DNA of 64,000 nucleotides from Myxocyprinus asiaticus (GCF_019703515.2 NC_059346.1:53185501-53249500); one strand, 5' to 3'. Shown: positions 1-10,358, numbered from the stretch's first letter. Translations and numbers: made by a program. The notes: generated from the sequence alone by a model not told the origin.

Positions 1-189
1 AGCACCCTCCCTTCTGAAGGGTTTCAAACTTCTTGCTGCCTGTAAATTTGTATACCTTTTTGAACACATACACTCTGAAGCCCTGGTTGCTGGACAGATC
101 TTACATGAATGTCGTTAATGAGCGCTGGATTTACTCATAAGCTCTTAGGTGAGTTCATAAGTCAATATAGATACATTTAGACTTAGAAT
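1..189. other. Unassigned flank of DIRS-A
   Basis: This stretch precedes the first recognisable DIRS coding sequence. It may be the leader of that element, but no terminal repeat or coding frame could be recognised in it. Confidence 0.3.
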
Positions 190-210
190 GGACATAATCA
201 GTGCTCTGCT

Positions 211-1478
211 TGTCTTGGTGTGGATCATCTTAAAGAGGCCTTGTCTGACCCATGCCCTGAGTGCTCCATAATGCCTCTTGCTGTGCTTCGAGTGCGATTG
301 GCAGGTCTGAAATCCTGTGCAGAGGATTTTCTACTTTCTTCTGGCATCCCTATGGCTGATCGTAAGTGCAAGCAAACACTTCAGCATAACAAAAGGAAAA
401 AAAACTATGTCTTCTGATATAACATGCAAAGTGGAACAGCTGTCTTCTGCTGTAGAACTTTTACTGCCTCTCCTGGTTAGAGCTCAGCCTACAACAGAGG
501 CACAGGATGAAGTGCAGCCTGAATCATGCACGCCATAGTCACCAGCTATGCATGCAGAACAGAAATTAGATGTGATGTCAGTGGCTGTCCCTGTCTTGCT
601 TTATGACGCAAATCCGGTTGCAACCTCAGTGATTGATGAAAGTCTGCCTGCAGCCCAGTCACACCACTCTGACAGTGATAATGTGTCTGAGAAATCTGGA
701 GGGTCATCTTCAGTGGTTACGTCCTTGGTAGGAACTTTGAAAGTGTTGCTTGCTCATATTAATCTGGACCCACCACAACCAGCAGCAGGCTCTGAAAATA
801 TTTTTCTGTGCCACGCATGAAGAGGCTCCTTTATGATACCTCAGTACCTTGATTTTACATCCGTATTGGTGTCTGCGTTACAGAGTTCATCAAAGGCCAC
901 AAGTCCTGATCAACTGGCCCGCACACTGGCTATGATACAGAAATCGGAGGCAGGGGGACTTGGCAGCATGCTGCCTGTAGAACCCAGTGCTGCAGCGCTC
1001 ATCGTGTCTCCTGATGAGACACTCCATGAGAATGTGTGTTGCCCCAATGTCGAATGCAGATGCAAAGAACTGCTGTCACAGGTTGCCTTGGTCATTTTTC
1101 TAATTATTTGGTGCACATGCTTGTTGCATTGCACTCCTCCCTGAGTGCAACCTCATCTGACCCTTTAGTGAAGGATTTAACTGAACTTGCACTGCAGGTG
1201 ATGGGTGTTATTTCCAACCACTGCGGCACAGCTTTAATAACTCTAGTGCAAGCCCGTTGCCAGGTTTCATTGGCCCAGTCCTCTTTGCCAGAAGTCTGCC
1301 GGAGCAACTTGAGACGGCTGCCAGTAGTACCTGGTTGAATCTTCGGACCGGCAAAAAGGAACCCCTGGACCAGTGTTTTGGTCTCGGAGTCTCATTCCTA
1401 TCATATAGGGACATCTTCAGGCCCCAGGGCACCTACAGCGAACCCTGTTGCTCGCTATTATAATGTTGGTGCAAATCC
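211..1478 (+). pseudogene. DIRS-A gag-like region, broken
   Basis: The first readable segment begins CLGVDHLKEALSDPCPEC, a cysteine-containing start resembling the N-terminus of fish DIRS ORF1 (structural, nucleic-acid-binding role). Reading continues in changing frames through acidic and serine-rich stretches. Near 1170-1310 a leucine- and glutamine-rich stretch (LALQVMGVISNHCGTALITL, then QARCQVSLAQSSLPE) resembles the helical end of DIRS gag. At least four frame changes or stops occur (for example the stops ending open frames at 417, 538, 820 and 1144). The assignment rests on remembered family pattern and position upstream of RT; the protein itself is not strongly conserved, so this is moderate evidence. 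Confidence 0.5.
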
Positions 1479-1531
1479 TACATTTAAGCCTTCTCATCAG
1501 TTTCACCATCTGAGCCCCGAAAGTGTTGCCA

Positions 1532-2445
1532 TACCTGGATGATTAGCTTGTCTGTGCAGCATCAGCACAGCAAGCAATGGATCAGTCTCACCACTTGCTG
1601 GACCATATTAGGGCTTTGGGGTTCACAGTGTATTGGGACAAATGCAGGCTTTTCCCAACTCAGTCGACCCATTTTATAGGTCTGGCAATCAAATCTCACA
1701 CGATGCTGGCCTCCCCCAGACCGGACAGGGTATGTTCAATTTTGATGGTTGTGAAGCGTCTTCAGGTGGGCCACACTCAACACAACACTACGTTAATGAG
1801 GATCTTAGGGAAGCTCACAGTGGCAACAGCAGTGGTGCTGCTGGGATTTCTGTGGTTGAGACCATTTCAATGCTGGCTCATTCAGAAGCAGCTGTGTCCA
1901 GTGCGGGACAAATACACAAGGGTCAGAATCACACGATTCTGCATTCATGTCCTAGCTCCATGGTCACGGAAGCAGTTCCTCCTCCAGAGGGGAGTGAATG
2001 GCACTTGGAACAGGGCTCTGTACACAGCACATATAAACATCCTGGATTTGACAGTAGTGTTTCTTACCCTACTCCATTTTCAGACAGTGCTTAGGGACAA
2101 ACATTTCTTGGTGCGCACAGACATTGAATGTACATCAATCATCATGGGGGCACAAGGTCACAGTAGCTCACAATCTGCTGATAAGGGCTAAGGCAAACCT
2201 TCTCTCCATTAGAGCGCTGTACCTGCCCAGTCGACTCAACCATATCGCGGACACTCTCTCACCTGGCAGATTGTTAGAGGGAGACTGGTGACTATACCTG
2301 GAGGTGGTGCAGCTGATATGGTGGACTTATGGGACCGCAGTTGTAGACGTGTTCGCAGACAGTCAGACATCTCACTGCCTTTGTTGGTTCTCTATGACGG
2401 ACGAGCCAGGATTACTGGGCCTGGACACACTGGCTCACAATGACA
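1532..2445 (+). pseudogene. DIRS-A reverse transcriptase / RNase H, truncated and broken
   Basis: The frame opens exactly on the RT catalytic box YLDD (1532-1543), followed at once by an in-frame TAG at 1544-1546 where the family normally has tryptophan. Downstream the palm/thumb reads LLDHIRALGFTVYWDKC, then GKLTVATAVVLLGFLWLRPF, as in DIRS RTs. The RNase H part is partial: HFLVRTD (about 2103-2123) retains one catalytic aspartate, but the segment with the first aspartate is missing. Further on, LNHIADTLSPG (about 2235) and VDVFADSQTSHCLCWFS (about 2346) mark the C-terminal linker. Everything upstream of YLDD in a normal RT is deleted. Confidence 0.75.
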
Positions 2446-2645
2446 CACATAATGTATGATTTTTTTCTCTGTACCGTGTGCACAACTGCAGACACCATCT
2501 GCTGTTAGTTGCTCCTCACTGGCCTGCGAAGCCAGGGTTTCAGACCCTCCTGCCATTGTTAGCAGGGCCAACTTGTGCTCTACCCAGCAAATCAGATCTG
2601 CTGACTTAGTTGGAAGTGAGAGTTTGGAACCCTCACCCAGACCAG

Positions 2646-3433
2646 TTGAAGCTGTGGGTTTGGCCACTGGGTCCAACAGGTCTCTCTTGGAGTGTTCAAG
2701 GGGGCCATTGACACTGTTATGCTCGATTAGCCTCTACATGAAAACTGTATGCTGGTAAATGGAAGGTGTTCTGTGACTGGTGCACCAGCCATGCCACTGA
2801 TTCATTACACTGTTCTGTAGGATGGACTTTAGGAGCTTACACTTACACAGACTTTTGGTGCTTGGACATTCTGCATCTAAACTCAAGGTGTATGTAGCAG
2901 GTTTGGCACTTGTATCAGTTAGTGCTCCCTGTTTACGCTGGGGCCTGATTTCAATACTGTTTCATTTTAGCCCAATCCAGCATTTTTACCCAAGACCTGG
3001 CCTCCAGAATTTATGAATCAGTCCATTGTGTTGGCCACTCTGCTGTCAGACCAGGCTGACATGCGGGTTGACCTATGTCCAGTTAGGTCTTTGAAGGTTT
3101 ACATTGATAGGACAGTAGCCTGGCGCAAGACTGACCAATTGTTCATCTGCTTTAGTGATGCATGCAAAGGGACTGCGCCTCCAAGCAGAGACTAGCACAT
3201 TGGGTGACGCAGATAATTTATCATGCATGAGTCTGCAGGGCGTCCTGTCCCCTTATCTATTCACTGTCACTCTACGCATGCTCTCGCAAAATCTTAAGCA
3301 GTGCTCAGAGGTGTATTGCTTTCTGAAATTTGTGCAGCAGCAACATGGGCTTCCGCTTGCAATTTTTCTCGTTTCTATAGATTGAATGTGACTTCCCTGC
3401 CAGCAGTGTGTGCTGCAGTGCTCTCTACCTACA
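2646..3433 (+). pseudogene. DIRS-A tyrosine recombinase, broken
   Basis: Recognisable segments in order are LKLWVWPLGPTGL (about 2646), KLKVYVAGLALVS (about 2880-2920, core-binding domain), VDLCPVRSLKVYIDRT (about 3067-3114, catalytic-domain entry), and EICAAATWASACNFSRFYRL near 3327-3386, which includes the nucleophilic tyrosine context FSRFYRLNV. The enzyme would join circular DIRS cDNA to the target by strand exchange. Frames shift at least four times. The expected HxxR catalytic segment between about 3220 and 3320 is not readable, so the enzyme is dead. Confidence 0.7.
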
Positions 3434-3483
3434 CTGATGCATCGCAAGGGGATTCCTTGTGACTGCATAGGTATTCCTCTTCC

Positions 3484-3749
3484 ACTAGTGCTTTCAGTAC
3501 TGCCTCTGGTAGTCTGGAACAAAAGGACAAGGAACGCTGTTTACAAATGTAACTGTGGAAGACTGCCAGAGTCTCTGGTCACTCATAAATTGTGAAAATG
3601 AACTAGAGATTGCGCAGACATGTTCAGGGGTTTTTATAGCTCATGACACATCATGCATCATGGGGTGACAACACATTAATTCGATTCTTGGTCAAAGTGC
3701 AAGCGCAAGAGTTTTACACTAGTGCTTTTTAAACTGCCTTTGGCGGTCT
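3484..3749 (+). repeat. DIRS-A terminal direct repeats
   Basis: A 32-base motif beginning ACTAGTGCTTT occurs at 3484-3515 and again at 3718-3749 with 25 of 32 bases the same by eye. Between them lie short inverted segments (around 3503-3515 and 3562-3575). This matches the direct-repeat plus inverted-repeat layout seen far better at 46113-46494 and 60613-60974, and supports this being the right end of the DIRS copy. Confidence 0.5.
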
Positions 3750-3753
3750 ATCC

Positions 3754-4302
3754 ACTCAATTAAAGAACCACATTTACATTCGTAGCCAGTGTTTTAGTTC
3801 ATGGGCATTAGATTCATAATAGTGAAGTTTATGCTTCAAACAAAACAAAACACATTTATACATTATTTGAAATAAAAATCTTAATATCTTAAACACACAC
3901 TGCAAAAACTGTTTCTAAAATCAGATTTTTTTGTGTGTGTGTTGTGTGTGCACCTGTGTTGGAGCACATTCTGCCTCTCCCTACATCAATGGATGAGCTA
4001 ACCTTCTATCACAAACTTGTTTGGTTTTCTCCATTTTTATTATTGCTCATTCTGTGTCATCTTTATCATATTTCAAGAGCCATTCTTCATTCAGAGAGAC
4101 CAAGAGTAATGTCATTACCAGACAATTTATATTACAGATTTATAGTTGCTCAGACCTTTACAGCCAGGCAGAGCAAATCTGACAGCTGTTTTGTACAGAA
4201 TTAGACTCCATGTTTTGGCATCAAAGTGCTAAAACATTGAGTCTCCAGCTGAGTGAAAGCAAAGTTTGTTTCATTTTAGTTGTTGTTAAGGACTGGCAAC
4301 AT
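3754..4302. other. AT-rich non-coding spacer
   Basis: No gene or repeat was recognised. A short (TG) run lies near 3932-3950. The 89-codon open frame at 3935-4204 has no recognisable domain and looks incidental. Confidence 0.5.
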
Positions 4303-4737
4303 AGTCTCATGAGAATTCGTTACAATACTATGATGTGGTGAATTTCGTACCAATTTGTCCAGCTTCATTAGTATGGAAACATACAACTTATACATCAACT
4401 AATTGCATACGCTTCACTAACACGTGTTTGGAACTCAGAAGTGTCGCTTTCTTCCATATTACACATTAGGCATTTTAACATTAATATCATGGTTATGTTT
4501 ACACTCTGGGTGGGGTAAGGTGTGACATTTTATGGTTAGGTTTAGGAATGGGGTTTGGGTTAGGGGTTAAAGTTATGAAAACACAGTTTTGGATTAACAG
4601 AGAACAAACAGCATATCTTGAACAACAAGGACACGAGGGAAGCATCTCTCATTGGCTGATGTATAACTCTAATACTATTCACACAAATTGGTACAAATTC
4701 GCCACACCATACAATTGTGAAGAATTCTTATGAGATT
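4303..4737. repeat. MITE with ~55-bp terminal inverted repeats
   Basis: The left arm 4303-4358 (AGTCTCATGAGAATTCG...) is matched in reverse complement by 4682-4736 (...GAATTCTTATGAGATT) over its whole length with a few mismatches and one gap. The interior is AT-rich and contains a GGTTAGG-like stretch near 4520-4570. There is no coding sequence. Family not assigned; a foldback or miniature DNA transposon is the simplest reading. Confidence 0.65.
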
Positions 4738-5025
4738 GGGTTGGGACCGCTCTGCTGAAAAGACTTACATAGTTGGTCACCAGCCAGCAAGTTTGTTTTG
4801 GATGCTGGGGTCCAAGCCAGTCTTCAAAAGTAGCTTAACCAGTAAAGGAGCTTCCACATGACTCGTGTCAGTGCTTCAATGCACCGCTCAACAGCAGAAT
4901 CAAGCAGCACTTTGATATCCACATGAAAAGCACTGCAGAGAATTTATTGCTTTGATTTTAGCGCTGGCAGCACCCCACATAATGATAGGTCACCTAATTT
5001 GTCCTTTAAATTTAAAAATGTAAAA

Positions 5026-5089
<64 letters not shown>

Positions 5090-5106
5090 CGGTATATATT
5101 TATATA
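4738..5106. other. Non-coding spacer with compound microsatellite
   Basis: A (CT)n tract at 5034-5066 runs directly into an (AT)n tract at 5067-5088, followed by further TA-rich sequence to about 5110. Nothing else was recognised. Confidence 0.7.
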
Positions 5107-6408
5107 TATTAGACATGTAAAGATACATAAATTTCATGATACGATATGAGACGATGCATAGCCTCGCAATAAGATACAATACGAGCACCCACAAATGTTT
5201 CACTCAAACTTATTCAAGGATTCGACAAAAAGTCTTTAAATTATAAATGTCACAAAACTGTCTGGCACTGGAAATAAAAATCAGAGCTCTAAGTAACTTA
5301 AACAACAGTACTGCATTTATTTTGTTTGATTATTGAGGAAAAACTAATATGGACTCACAATTTTCATGTTTTTCTTGAGAAAATAAGTTTGTCTACACTC
5401 TAGTAATTTATATTTGCATAACAATCTTTACAATACATATAATTTCAAAGCAGCTTTATAGAAATTCATGACTTGTTGTCTGAAATCCCCCTGTGAACAA
5501 GCTGAAGTGACTGTAGCAAGGTAAAAACTCTTTCATTGTTATTTACAGTCATGATATAAATAGGACCCAGATGCAGGAGTAAAAATATAACAATGTTTAA
5601 TGAGTGAAAAGTTCAGGTATATGAAGAAAAAATATGAAGTAGCACAAACAACGGAAAAGTCCAGAGATGAGGTGGAAGAAGATGAAGGTGGAGGACTGCA
5701 GTGGGGAGAGAGTAGAGGTAATGTATATTCCAGGGTGTGAGATGGCGACGACTGGAGCAGAGAGAAACAGAGGTGAGAAATCCTGGTGAATGGAGCTGAT
5801 GGTAATGGCTCTAGCACAGGAAAATAGGCAAAAATATCCAGACTAAAAAAATACAGAGAATAGCATGAGAACACGAGTAACAAAGCACACAACAAGAGAA
5901 CGATCTGATACTGAACTCACACAAAAGGGCTGCTTATAAGGGAGAGAGAAGATAGTGTGCATGTGCCGAGCTAATCAAGCAGCGGTTGGTAATGAGCATT
6001 GCTGGGCAACGATGCCGCGTGATTATCTCCGCACCAGCAACAACACGAGGGAGACACACAGAAACAAACCAGCAGAATGAATCCTCCAATGACATTTAGT
6101 GGTAAAATTTTTTATTTTTTTTTTTAAACTCTAGAGGAACCTGACCTCTGGTTTTATGATATATGTACATAATCCAATAATATTTAGCGCCTTGAGCAAA
6201 AACCGATCGGCACACGTAATTTGTCCTCTTATCCCTGTTTCACTTTGCATGTAAACTTTACAGGTGTTATTACAGGCTTATAACATGTGTGCATGTTGTT
6301 CTCAAAGCTGTTTACATTTCGAAGTCAAAAGCAGATAATTAAAAGTCTCTTGTAATCGCTGGTTTCTTACGTTGTCGTTTTTTGAATAAGCTGTTTTTTG
6401 ATAGTTAC
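5107..6408. repeat. Dispersed repeat, copy 1, with an insertion
   Basis: 5107-5545 and 6094-6400 align by eye with the uninterrupted stretch 25628-26160. Shared landmarks are GATACATAAATTTCA/GATACACAAATTTCA, CAAATGTTTC(A/C)CTCAAAC, TTTCAAAGCAGCTTTATAGAAA, TCTGACCTCTGGTTTTA or CCTGACCTCTGGTTTTA, and GGTTTCTTACGTTGTC. The block between the two halves (5546-6093) is absent from the second copy and is a later insertion. No coding capacity; family not assigned. Confidence 0.65.
5546..6093 (-). mobile_element. Probable solo LTR inserted in the dispersed repeat
   Basis: This 548-bp block is flanked by ATTTA on both sides (5541-5545 and 6094-6098), a 5-bp target duplication revealed by comparison with the empty copy near 25970. 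Read on the minus strand it starts GTCATTGGAGG, carries a TATA-like CCCTTATAAGCAGCCC (about 5928-5943), and has an ATTAAA polyadenylation-like signal (about 5595) before ending ...CATGACTG. Length, TATA, ATTAAA and 5-bp duplication fit a solo LTR. The ends are not a clean TG...CA, so another element class is possible. The 118-codon minus-strand open frame here (5539-5895) is incidental. Confidence 0.5.
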
Positions 6409-6632
6409 GCATCCTTCACAAAGACGAATCTGCCCGATTCCAGCCTTACTGAAGCACCCCCAGATCATCACCGATCCTCCACCAAATTTCACAGTGGGTG
6501 CGATACACTGTGGCTTGAAGGGCTCTCCATGGACTCCGTCTAATCATTAGACGACCAGGTGGAGGACCGGTGATGATCTGGGGGTGTTTCATCAAGGCTG
6601 GAATTGGGCAAATTCATCTTTGTGAAGGATGC
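6409..6632. repeat. 75-bp hairpin inside the Tc1 copy
   Basis: The arms 6409-6483 and 6558-6632 are inverted copies with about seven mismatches, separated by 74 bp. The intervening 6484-6557 is itself inverted transposase sequence upstream of the arm. So 149 bp of transposase sequence have been duplicated in opposite orientation. Confidence 0.85.
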
Positions 6633-7022
6633 ATGAATCAAGCCACTTAAAAGTTTATCCTGGAAGAAAACTTGCTTCCTTCTGTTCTGACAATGTTCCC
6701 CAACTCTGAGGATTGGTTTTTCCAGCAGGACAATGCTCCATGCCACACAGCCAGGTCAATCAAGGTGTGGATGGAGAACCACCAGATCAAGACCCTGTCA
6801 TGGCCAGCTCAATCTCCAGACCTGAACCCCATTGAAAACCTCTGGAATGTGTTTAAGAGGAAGATGGATGGCCACAAGCCATCAAACAAAGCTGAGATGC
6901 TTGAATTTGTACGCCAGGAGTGGCATAAAGTCACCCAACAGCAAACTGAAAGACTGGTAGAGAGCATGCCAAGACGCATGAAAGCCGTGATTGAAAATCA
7001 GGGTTATTCCACCAAATATTGA
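6558..7022 (+). pseudogene. Tc1-type DD34E transposase, C-terminal catalytic part
   Basis: The frame runs from 6558 (GGGPVMIWGCF, then AGIGQIHLCEG) to the stop at 7020-7022 (ending YSTKY). It carries the second catalytic aspartate in QQDNAPCHT and the catalytic glutamate in PDLNPIENLW; 34 residues lie between them, the DD34E spacing of Tc1 elements. One in-frame TAA at 6648-6650 breaks the frame. The DNA-binding paired/HTH half and the first catalytic aspartate are absent, so the protein would be inactive as a cut-and-paste transposase. The later frame is nearly clean, suggesting a fairly recent copy. Confidence 0.85.
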
Positions 7023-7291
7023 TGTCCTAAGTTAAAACATTAGTATTGTGTTGTTTAAAAATGAATATGAACTTGTTTTCATTGCATTATTCAAGGTCTG
7101 AAAACACTGCATCTTTTTTGTTATTTTGACCAGTTGTCATTTTCTTTTATTTGGAATTTGGGAAAAATGTTATCAGTACTTTATAGAATAAAGCAAAAAA
7201 TTTCATTTTACTCAAACACGTACCTCTAAATAGTCAATCCAGAAAAACTGATAATTTTGCAGTGGTCTCTTAATTTTTTCCAGAGCTGTAT

Positions 7292-7324
<33 letters not shown>

Positions 7325-8100
7325 CAGTATATGTACAGTATAAATATGTATTGTGGCCCAAGGTTTCCTTTTAAAATGTGTGAAGAATGCCGGAGTGGGC
7401 GCTGAGAGGCAGGCCAGGGTGTTGGCGGCGACACTACTGAGGGCTCAGCATGGATTTGTTCCTTCTCTCGGCAGATTAGCCTGCAAAATGGCCATGCTGT
7501 TTGCACTCACATGCACTGATAAGCACCATTAACAGAGTGCTAATCCTGTCGCGCTCTGCATTCAGACTCACAAAGACGGGACACGATGGGAGGGGGTTTT
7601 AGGGGATTGGATAGGCAGTGAGAGGTGATAGAGCTCAGGGTGGTTGGAGAAGGTGGGGATAGGTTGGCAATTATAATTTGTTTCCATTCATATAAATTGA
7701 CAGAAAGACACAAATTACCAGTGGTGAACATACTGTACATAATACATGCACAAAAATGATTAGAGGAAGACTGTTTATTGCGTATTTGTGATGGAAGGAT
7801 GTTCCAGCAATGGCAACTGGAACAGTGACAGGTGCCAGGCTGGGCAGAATGAGATGGCAATGATTTTATCGGTTTTGCCCTCTGGCCAACTGTTGCAGCG
7901 GTTCTCCCAGCCAGTTTAAAATAACAGCTCAACTGGCCTGGAGATTTTGGTAGCCATTACATGAGGGTGGTCAGATCACAGAAATAGCAATCTGGGGAAT
8001 TGGGGCTATGTATCTGCAGCCCTGTCATCAACAACTTCATAATTGCAACTTAAAACATATTGAGAGGGAAGCTGGGAGGTTGTGATGTTCTTTTGAGTGA
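7292..8100. other. Non-coding spacer, partly GC-richer
   Basis: A TA/TG simple tract lies at about 7292-7326. 7345-7640 is unusually GC-rich for this window and non-repetitive (for example GGGCGCTGAGAGG, GTTGGCGGCGAC), and could be conserved regulatory DNA. There is no recognisable coding content in either strand. Confidence 0.35.
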
Positions 8101-8594
8101 GTAATCATTCAGCAGACACTTTTATCCAAATTAAAACTTAAACTTTAAGTTTAAGTTAAAACTTAAAACTTATAATAGGTACAATAAACTGGAGCAACCT
8201 GAGGTTAAGTGCCTTTCTCAAAGGTACAATGTTGATAGTTATATATCAACTTCATATAAGACTCAAACCAGCAATTTCTGAATATCAGCCCTGAGCTTTA
8301 ACCACTACTACACACAACCCACCAACCAAATCATAGCCTAACCCTAACCCTTAACCTTAACCCTAACCTTAAATGTAAACCTTAATTTATAGAGCCAATA
8401 AATTAATTAAATGGAATGTTGTAGTATGTAAGTTAAACTTTAGTAGATGCTTTTATCCAAAGCAACTTATTAGTACAATAGGGACAGTCATCTGGACCAG
8501 TCTGAGGTTAAGTGACTTTCTCATGGATACAGTGGTGATAGTTCATAGCTTGCTCCATATAAGACTCAAACCAGCAACCTTCTGAACATCAGCC
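8101..8594. repeat. Two short repeats with an L2/SINE-type core
   Basis: Two related units (about 8110-8330 and 8430-8594, the second continuing at 9977-10010) share CAGACACTTTTATCCAAA or AGATGCTTTTATCCAAAG, then CTGAGGTTAAGTG, CATATAAGACTCAAACCAGCAA and a final AGC(T/G)TTAA...CACTAC. The core CTTTTATCCAAAGC is the one found at the 3' end of fish L2 LINEs and their SINEs. The second unit is interrupted by a hAT element. Confidence 0.55.
8335..8375. repeat. Degenerate CCCTAA/CCTTAA tract
   Basis: Short irregular runs of CCTAACCC and CCTTAACC. The pattern resembles telomeric repeat but is too short and irregular; similar GGTTAGGG patches are found inside many repeats of this window. Confidence 0.6.
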
Positions 8595-8602
8595 CTAAGC
8601 GT

Positions 8603-9976
8603 TAGGGATGTGTACGAATAGTCGAATACTCAAGTATTTGTTCTGCAATAATTATCAAATTTTGCAAAATTTTGCTTTGCTGGCCATACATACAGTGAAA
8701 TGCACATTAAACCCTTAATACCCAAATTAAAACTCACAGTTATAACTGAATGCATTGGGTGGTGCTGTGGACACAAGTTAATCACATTTGATGAGAGAAA
8801 TGTTGCCTGTTCTTCAATCTCTGAAAATAGCCAGCGAAGCACTGGGTGGTGAAAATTACGTATCTGTGTCCATGGTGTATCCACTTTTGCAAAGTCTGCT
8901 ATCCAGGTTCATCTAAATTTGGCCATCAGCATGTTATTTACAGATTATAAAGCTCAAATGAATGAATGAATGCATGAATGAATGACTACATTAATTAATT
9001 CTAGTTTATTAAAATGATGTTTATTACTTATCTCTTTCCAGCTCTTAATTATTCTGTTGGATTGTTCCTCCCATTTAAATATATACATTTATAGAAATTA
9101 GTAAAATGGAAATTAATTTGAATTATTTATTTAAAAAATGTATTTAAAAGAACTACATTTCATAAATAGGCAATGCTGAAGCTAAAGACATTTAGTTGTC
9201 TTATTCAATTATTTCTGTTATTTAATTTGTATCTTCAGACACCTTAAGGTGAGCAGTGGAGAATCAAAAAGAGTGATTGAATTCAAAAACACTGTTGCAG
9301 CATCTTTCAACCAAAGAATAAGCACCACTGGCTTGCAGAATGCAGAGAACGCACAGAGAGTCTAGCCGAGATGAGTGAGGACAGTTCTTTCTGGAGCCAT
9401 GCATTCCACCAGATGAGGATCCGATTCATTAGTGGACAGAAAATATAAAGCGCTTCAACAAACTTGGTCACTTAGCAATCCGCTATATGTGTGTCCCTGC
9501 AACATCCATGCCAGCAGAGCGCATTTTCAGATTATGGAGCCGAATTTCACTCGAGCATGTGGATATGTTTGTTTTTCTCAACAAGAACATGACACGTGAA
9601 ACAATATAAACATGAAAACCATTATATGCCGAGAGTTTATATATGTTCTGTACATTAATTGCGGCAATCTACTTTGTTAGCAGTTTTTTTTTTTTTTTTT
9701 TTTCTTCGCTTTGGGTGAGCTTAAATGCTTTTGTTCTATACTTTTTTTTTTTTTTACACACATTGCTTATTTAAATGTTTTCAACAGAAAAAAACAATGG
9801 ATATAATATAAGCTTGTTTTGAAATGGTGACGCAACTTTAATGATTAAGAAAATTATAATTTCACAAGGACTCTTTCTCATTTATTAACTGAATTTAAAT
9901 AAACAAATATTCAAGTATTTGTTTTGTGTGAGCTCAAATATTCAAATACAAAATTATTGAAAAATGCCCAACCCTA
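8603..9976 (+). mobile_element. hAT-family element, internally decayed
   Basis: The element starts TAGGGATGTGTACGAATA and ends ...ATGCCCAACCCTA, so the tips TAGGGATGTG and TAGGGTTGGG are imperfect inverted repeats; subterminal TCAAGTATTTGTT also recurs near both ends. It is flanked by an exact 8-bp duplication CTAAGCGT (8595-8602 and 9977-9984), the hAT hallmark. Inside, only the C-terminal end of a transposase is readable; the remainder is AT-rich with poly-T runs near 9687-9704 and 9743-9756. At 1374 bp it is too short to be autonomous. Confidence 0.85.
9451..9609 (+). pseudogene. hAT transposase C-terminal dimerisation fragment
   Basis: The frame reads RFNKLGHLAIRYMCVPATSM, then PAERIFRLWSRISLEHVDM and FVFLNKN before a TAA at 9607-9609. 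The VPAT-S-x-PAERIF block followed by a leucine-rich end and FLNKN is the conserved hAT dimerisation region (BED-type hAT transposases). It sits inside the TSD-flanked element. Upstream, the frame meets a TAG about 20 bases before this segment. No catalytic residues remain. Confidence 0.8.
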
Positions 9977-9984
9977 CTAAGCGT

Positions 9985-10112
9985 TAATCACTACACCACA
10001 CCAACCATTTCATCAACCAATCATAACCTACCTCTAAATGTAACTGTAACCCAAACCCTATCCTGACCCTGACCATAACCTTACATTTACACAAAAATGT
10101 ATTGATTATTAT
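9985..10112. other. Remainder of the split repeat plus spacer
   Basis: 9985-10010 (TAATCACTACACCACACC) completes the short repeat cut by the hAT insertion. The rest is CCTAACC-like sequence leading to the LTR. Confidence 0.5.
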
Positions 10113-10358
10113 TGTGACGAGGAGGAGTGTGTGGCCGGGCCATGAGGGTGCACGTCGGCACTGAATCAGCTGATCAGTGGGAGAGCGAGAAAAAGGGGAG
10201 CCGGAGACGCCAGTTCGAGGGAGAGAGAGACACACGCAGCCACTGTATGTGTGTGCGTCTTTGTTTTATGTTGTTTTAAGTTGAATTTCTGTCATTAAAG
10301 TTACGTTGACTGTTCTGTCGGTTCCCGCCTCGTTCTTGACCATCCTTTACCCGTTACA
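10113..10358 (+). mobile_element. Solo LTR (Ty3/gypsy-like)
   Basis: The 246-bp unit starts TGTGACGAGGAGGAG and ends CCCGTTACA, so it has TG...CA termini. It contains an ATTAAA signal (about 10294) and a C/G-rich tail (GGTTCCCGCC). A related, truncated copy is at 63467-63605. Flanking bases ATTAT and GTTAT share four of five positions, a possible decayed target duplication. No internal retroelement sequence is present, consistent with LTR-LTR recombination. Confidence 0.75.

Larger units (their letters stand above)
190..3753 (+). mobile_element. DIRS-A: decayed DIRS-type tyrosine-recombinase retrotransposon
   Basis: The parts follow the order typical of DIRS elements: a gag-like segment, reverse transcriptase with RNase H, a tyrosine recombinase, then terminal repeats. 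DIRS elements copy through RNA and integrate with a recombinase rather than a DDE integrase. Every frame carries stops and frameshifts, and a large deletion joins the gag-like part directly to the YLDD catalytic box, so the N-terminal half of the RT is gone. The copy is clearly dead. It is far more degraded than the DIRS copy at 46113-49978, so it is probably an older insertion or another lineage. The left boundary is not defined by a visible repeat. Confidence 0.75.
6409..7291 (+). mobile_element. Tc1/mariner element, 5' truncated, with snap-back start
   Basis: The right part is a standard fish Tc1 3' half: the transposase catalytic end, a 3' UTR-like stretch, and the right terminal inverted repeat at 7260-7291 (ending CCAGAGCTGTA). 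The left terminal repeat is missing. Instead the element begins with an inverted copy of its own central transposase region (6409-6557) placed head-to-head with the forward copy that starts at 6558. The right end is followed by TG/TA simple sequence. The insertion interrupts or ends the repeat to its left. Confidence 0.85.

Noticed and set aside
1577..2191. Possible independent host gene of 204 codons
   Set aside because: The translation is continuous with the YLDD box just upstream and matches the DIRS RT/RNase H pattern, so it is part of DIRS-A.
5539..5895. 118-codon minus-strand open frame rich in Ser/Pro/Leu
   Set aside because: It lies in a probable solo LTR and has no domain.
8335..8375. 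Possible interstitial telomere
   Set aside because: The CCCTAA-like units are few and irregular; similar patches occur inside several repeats here.
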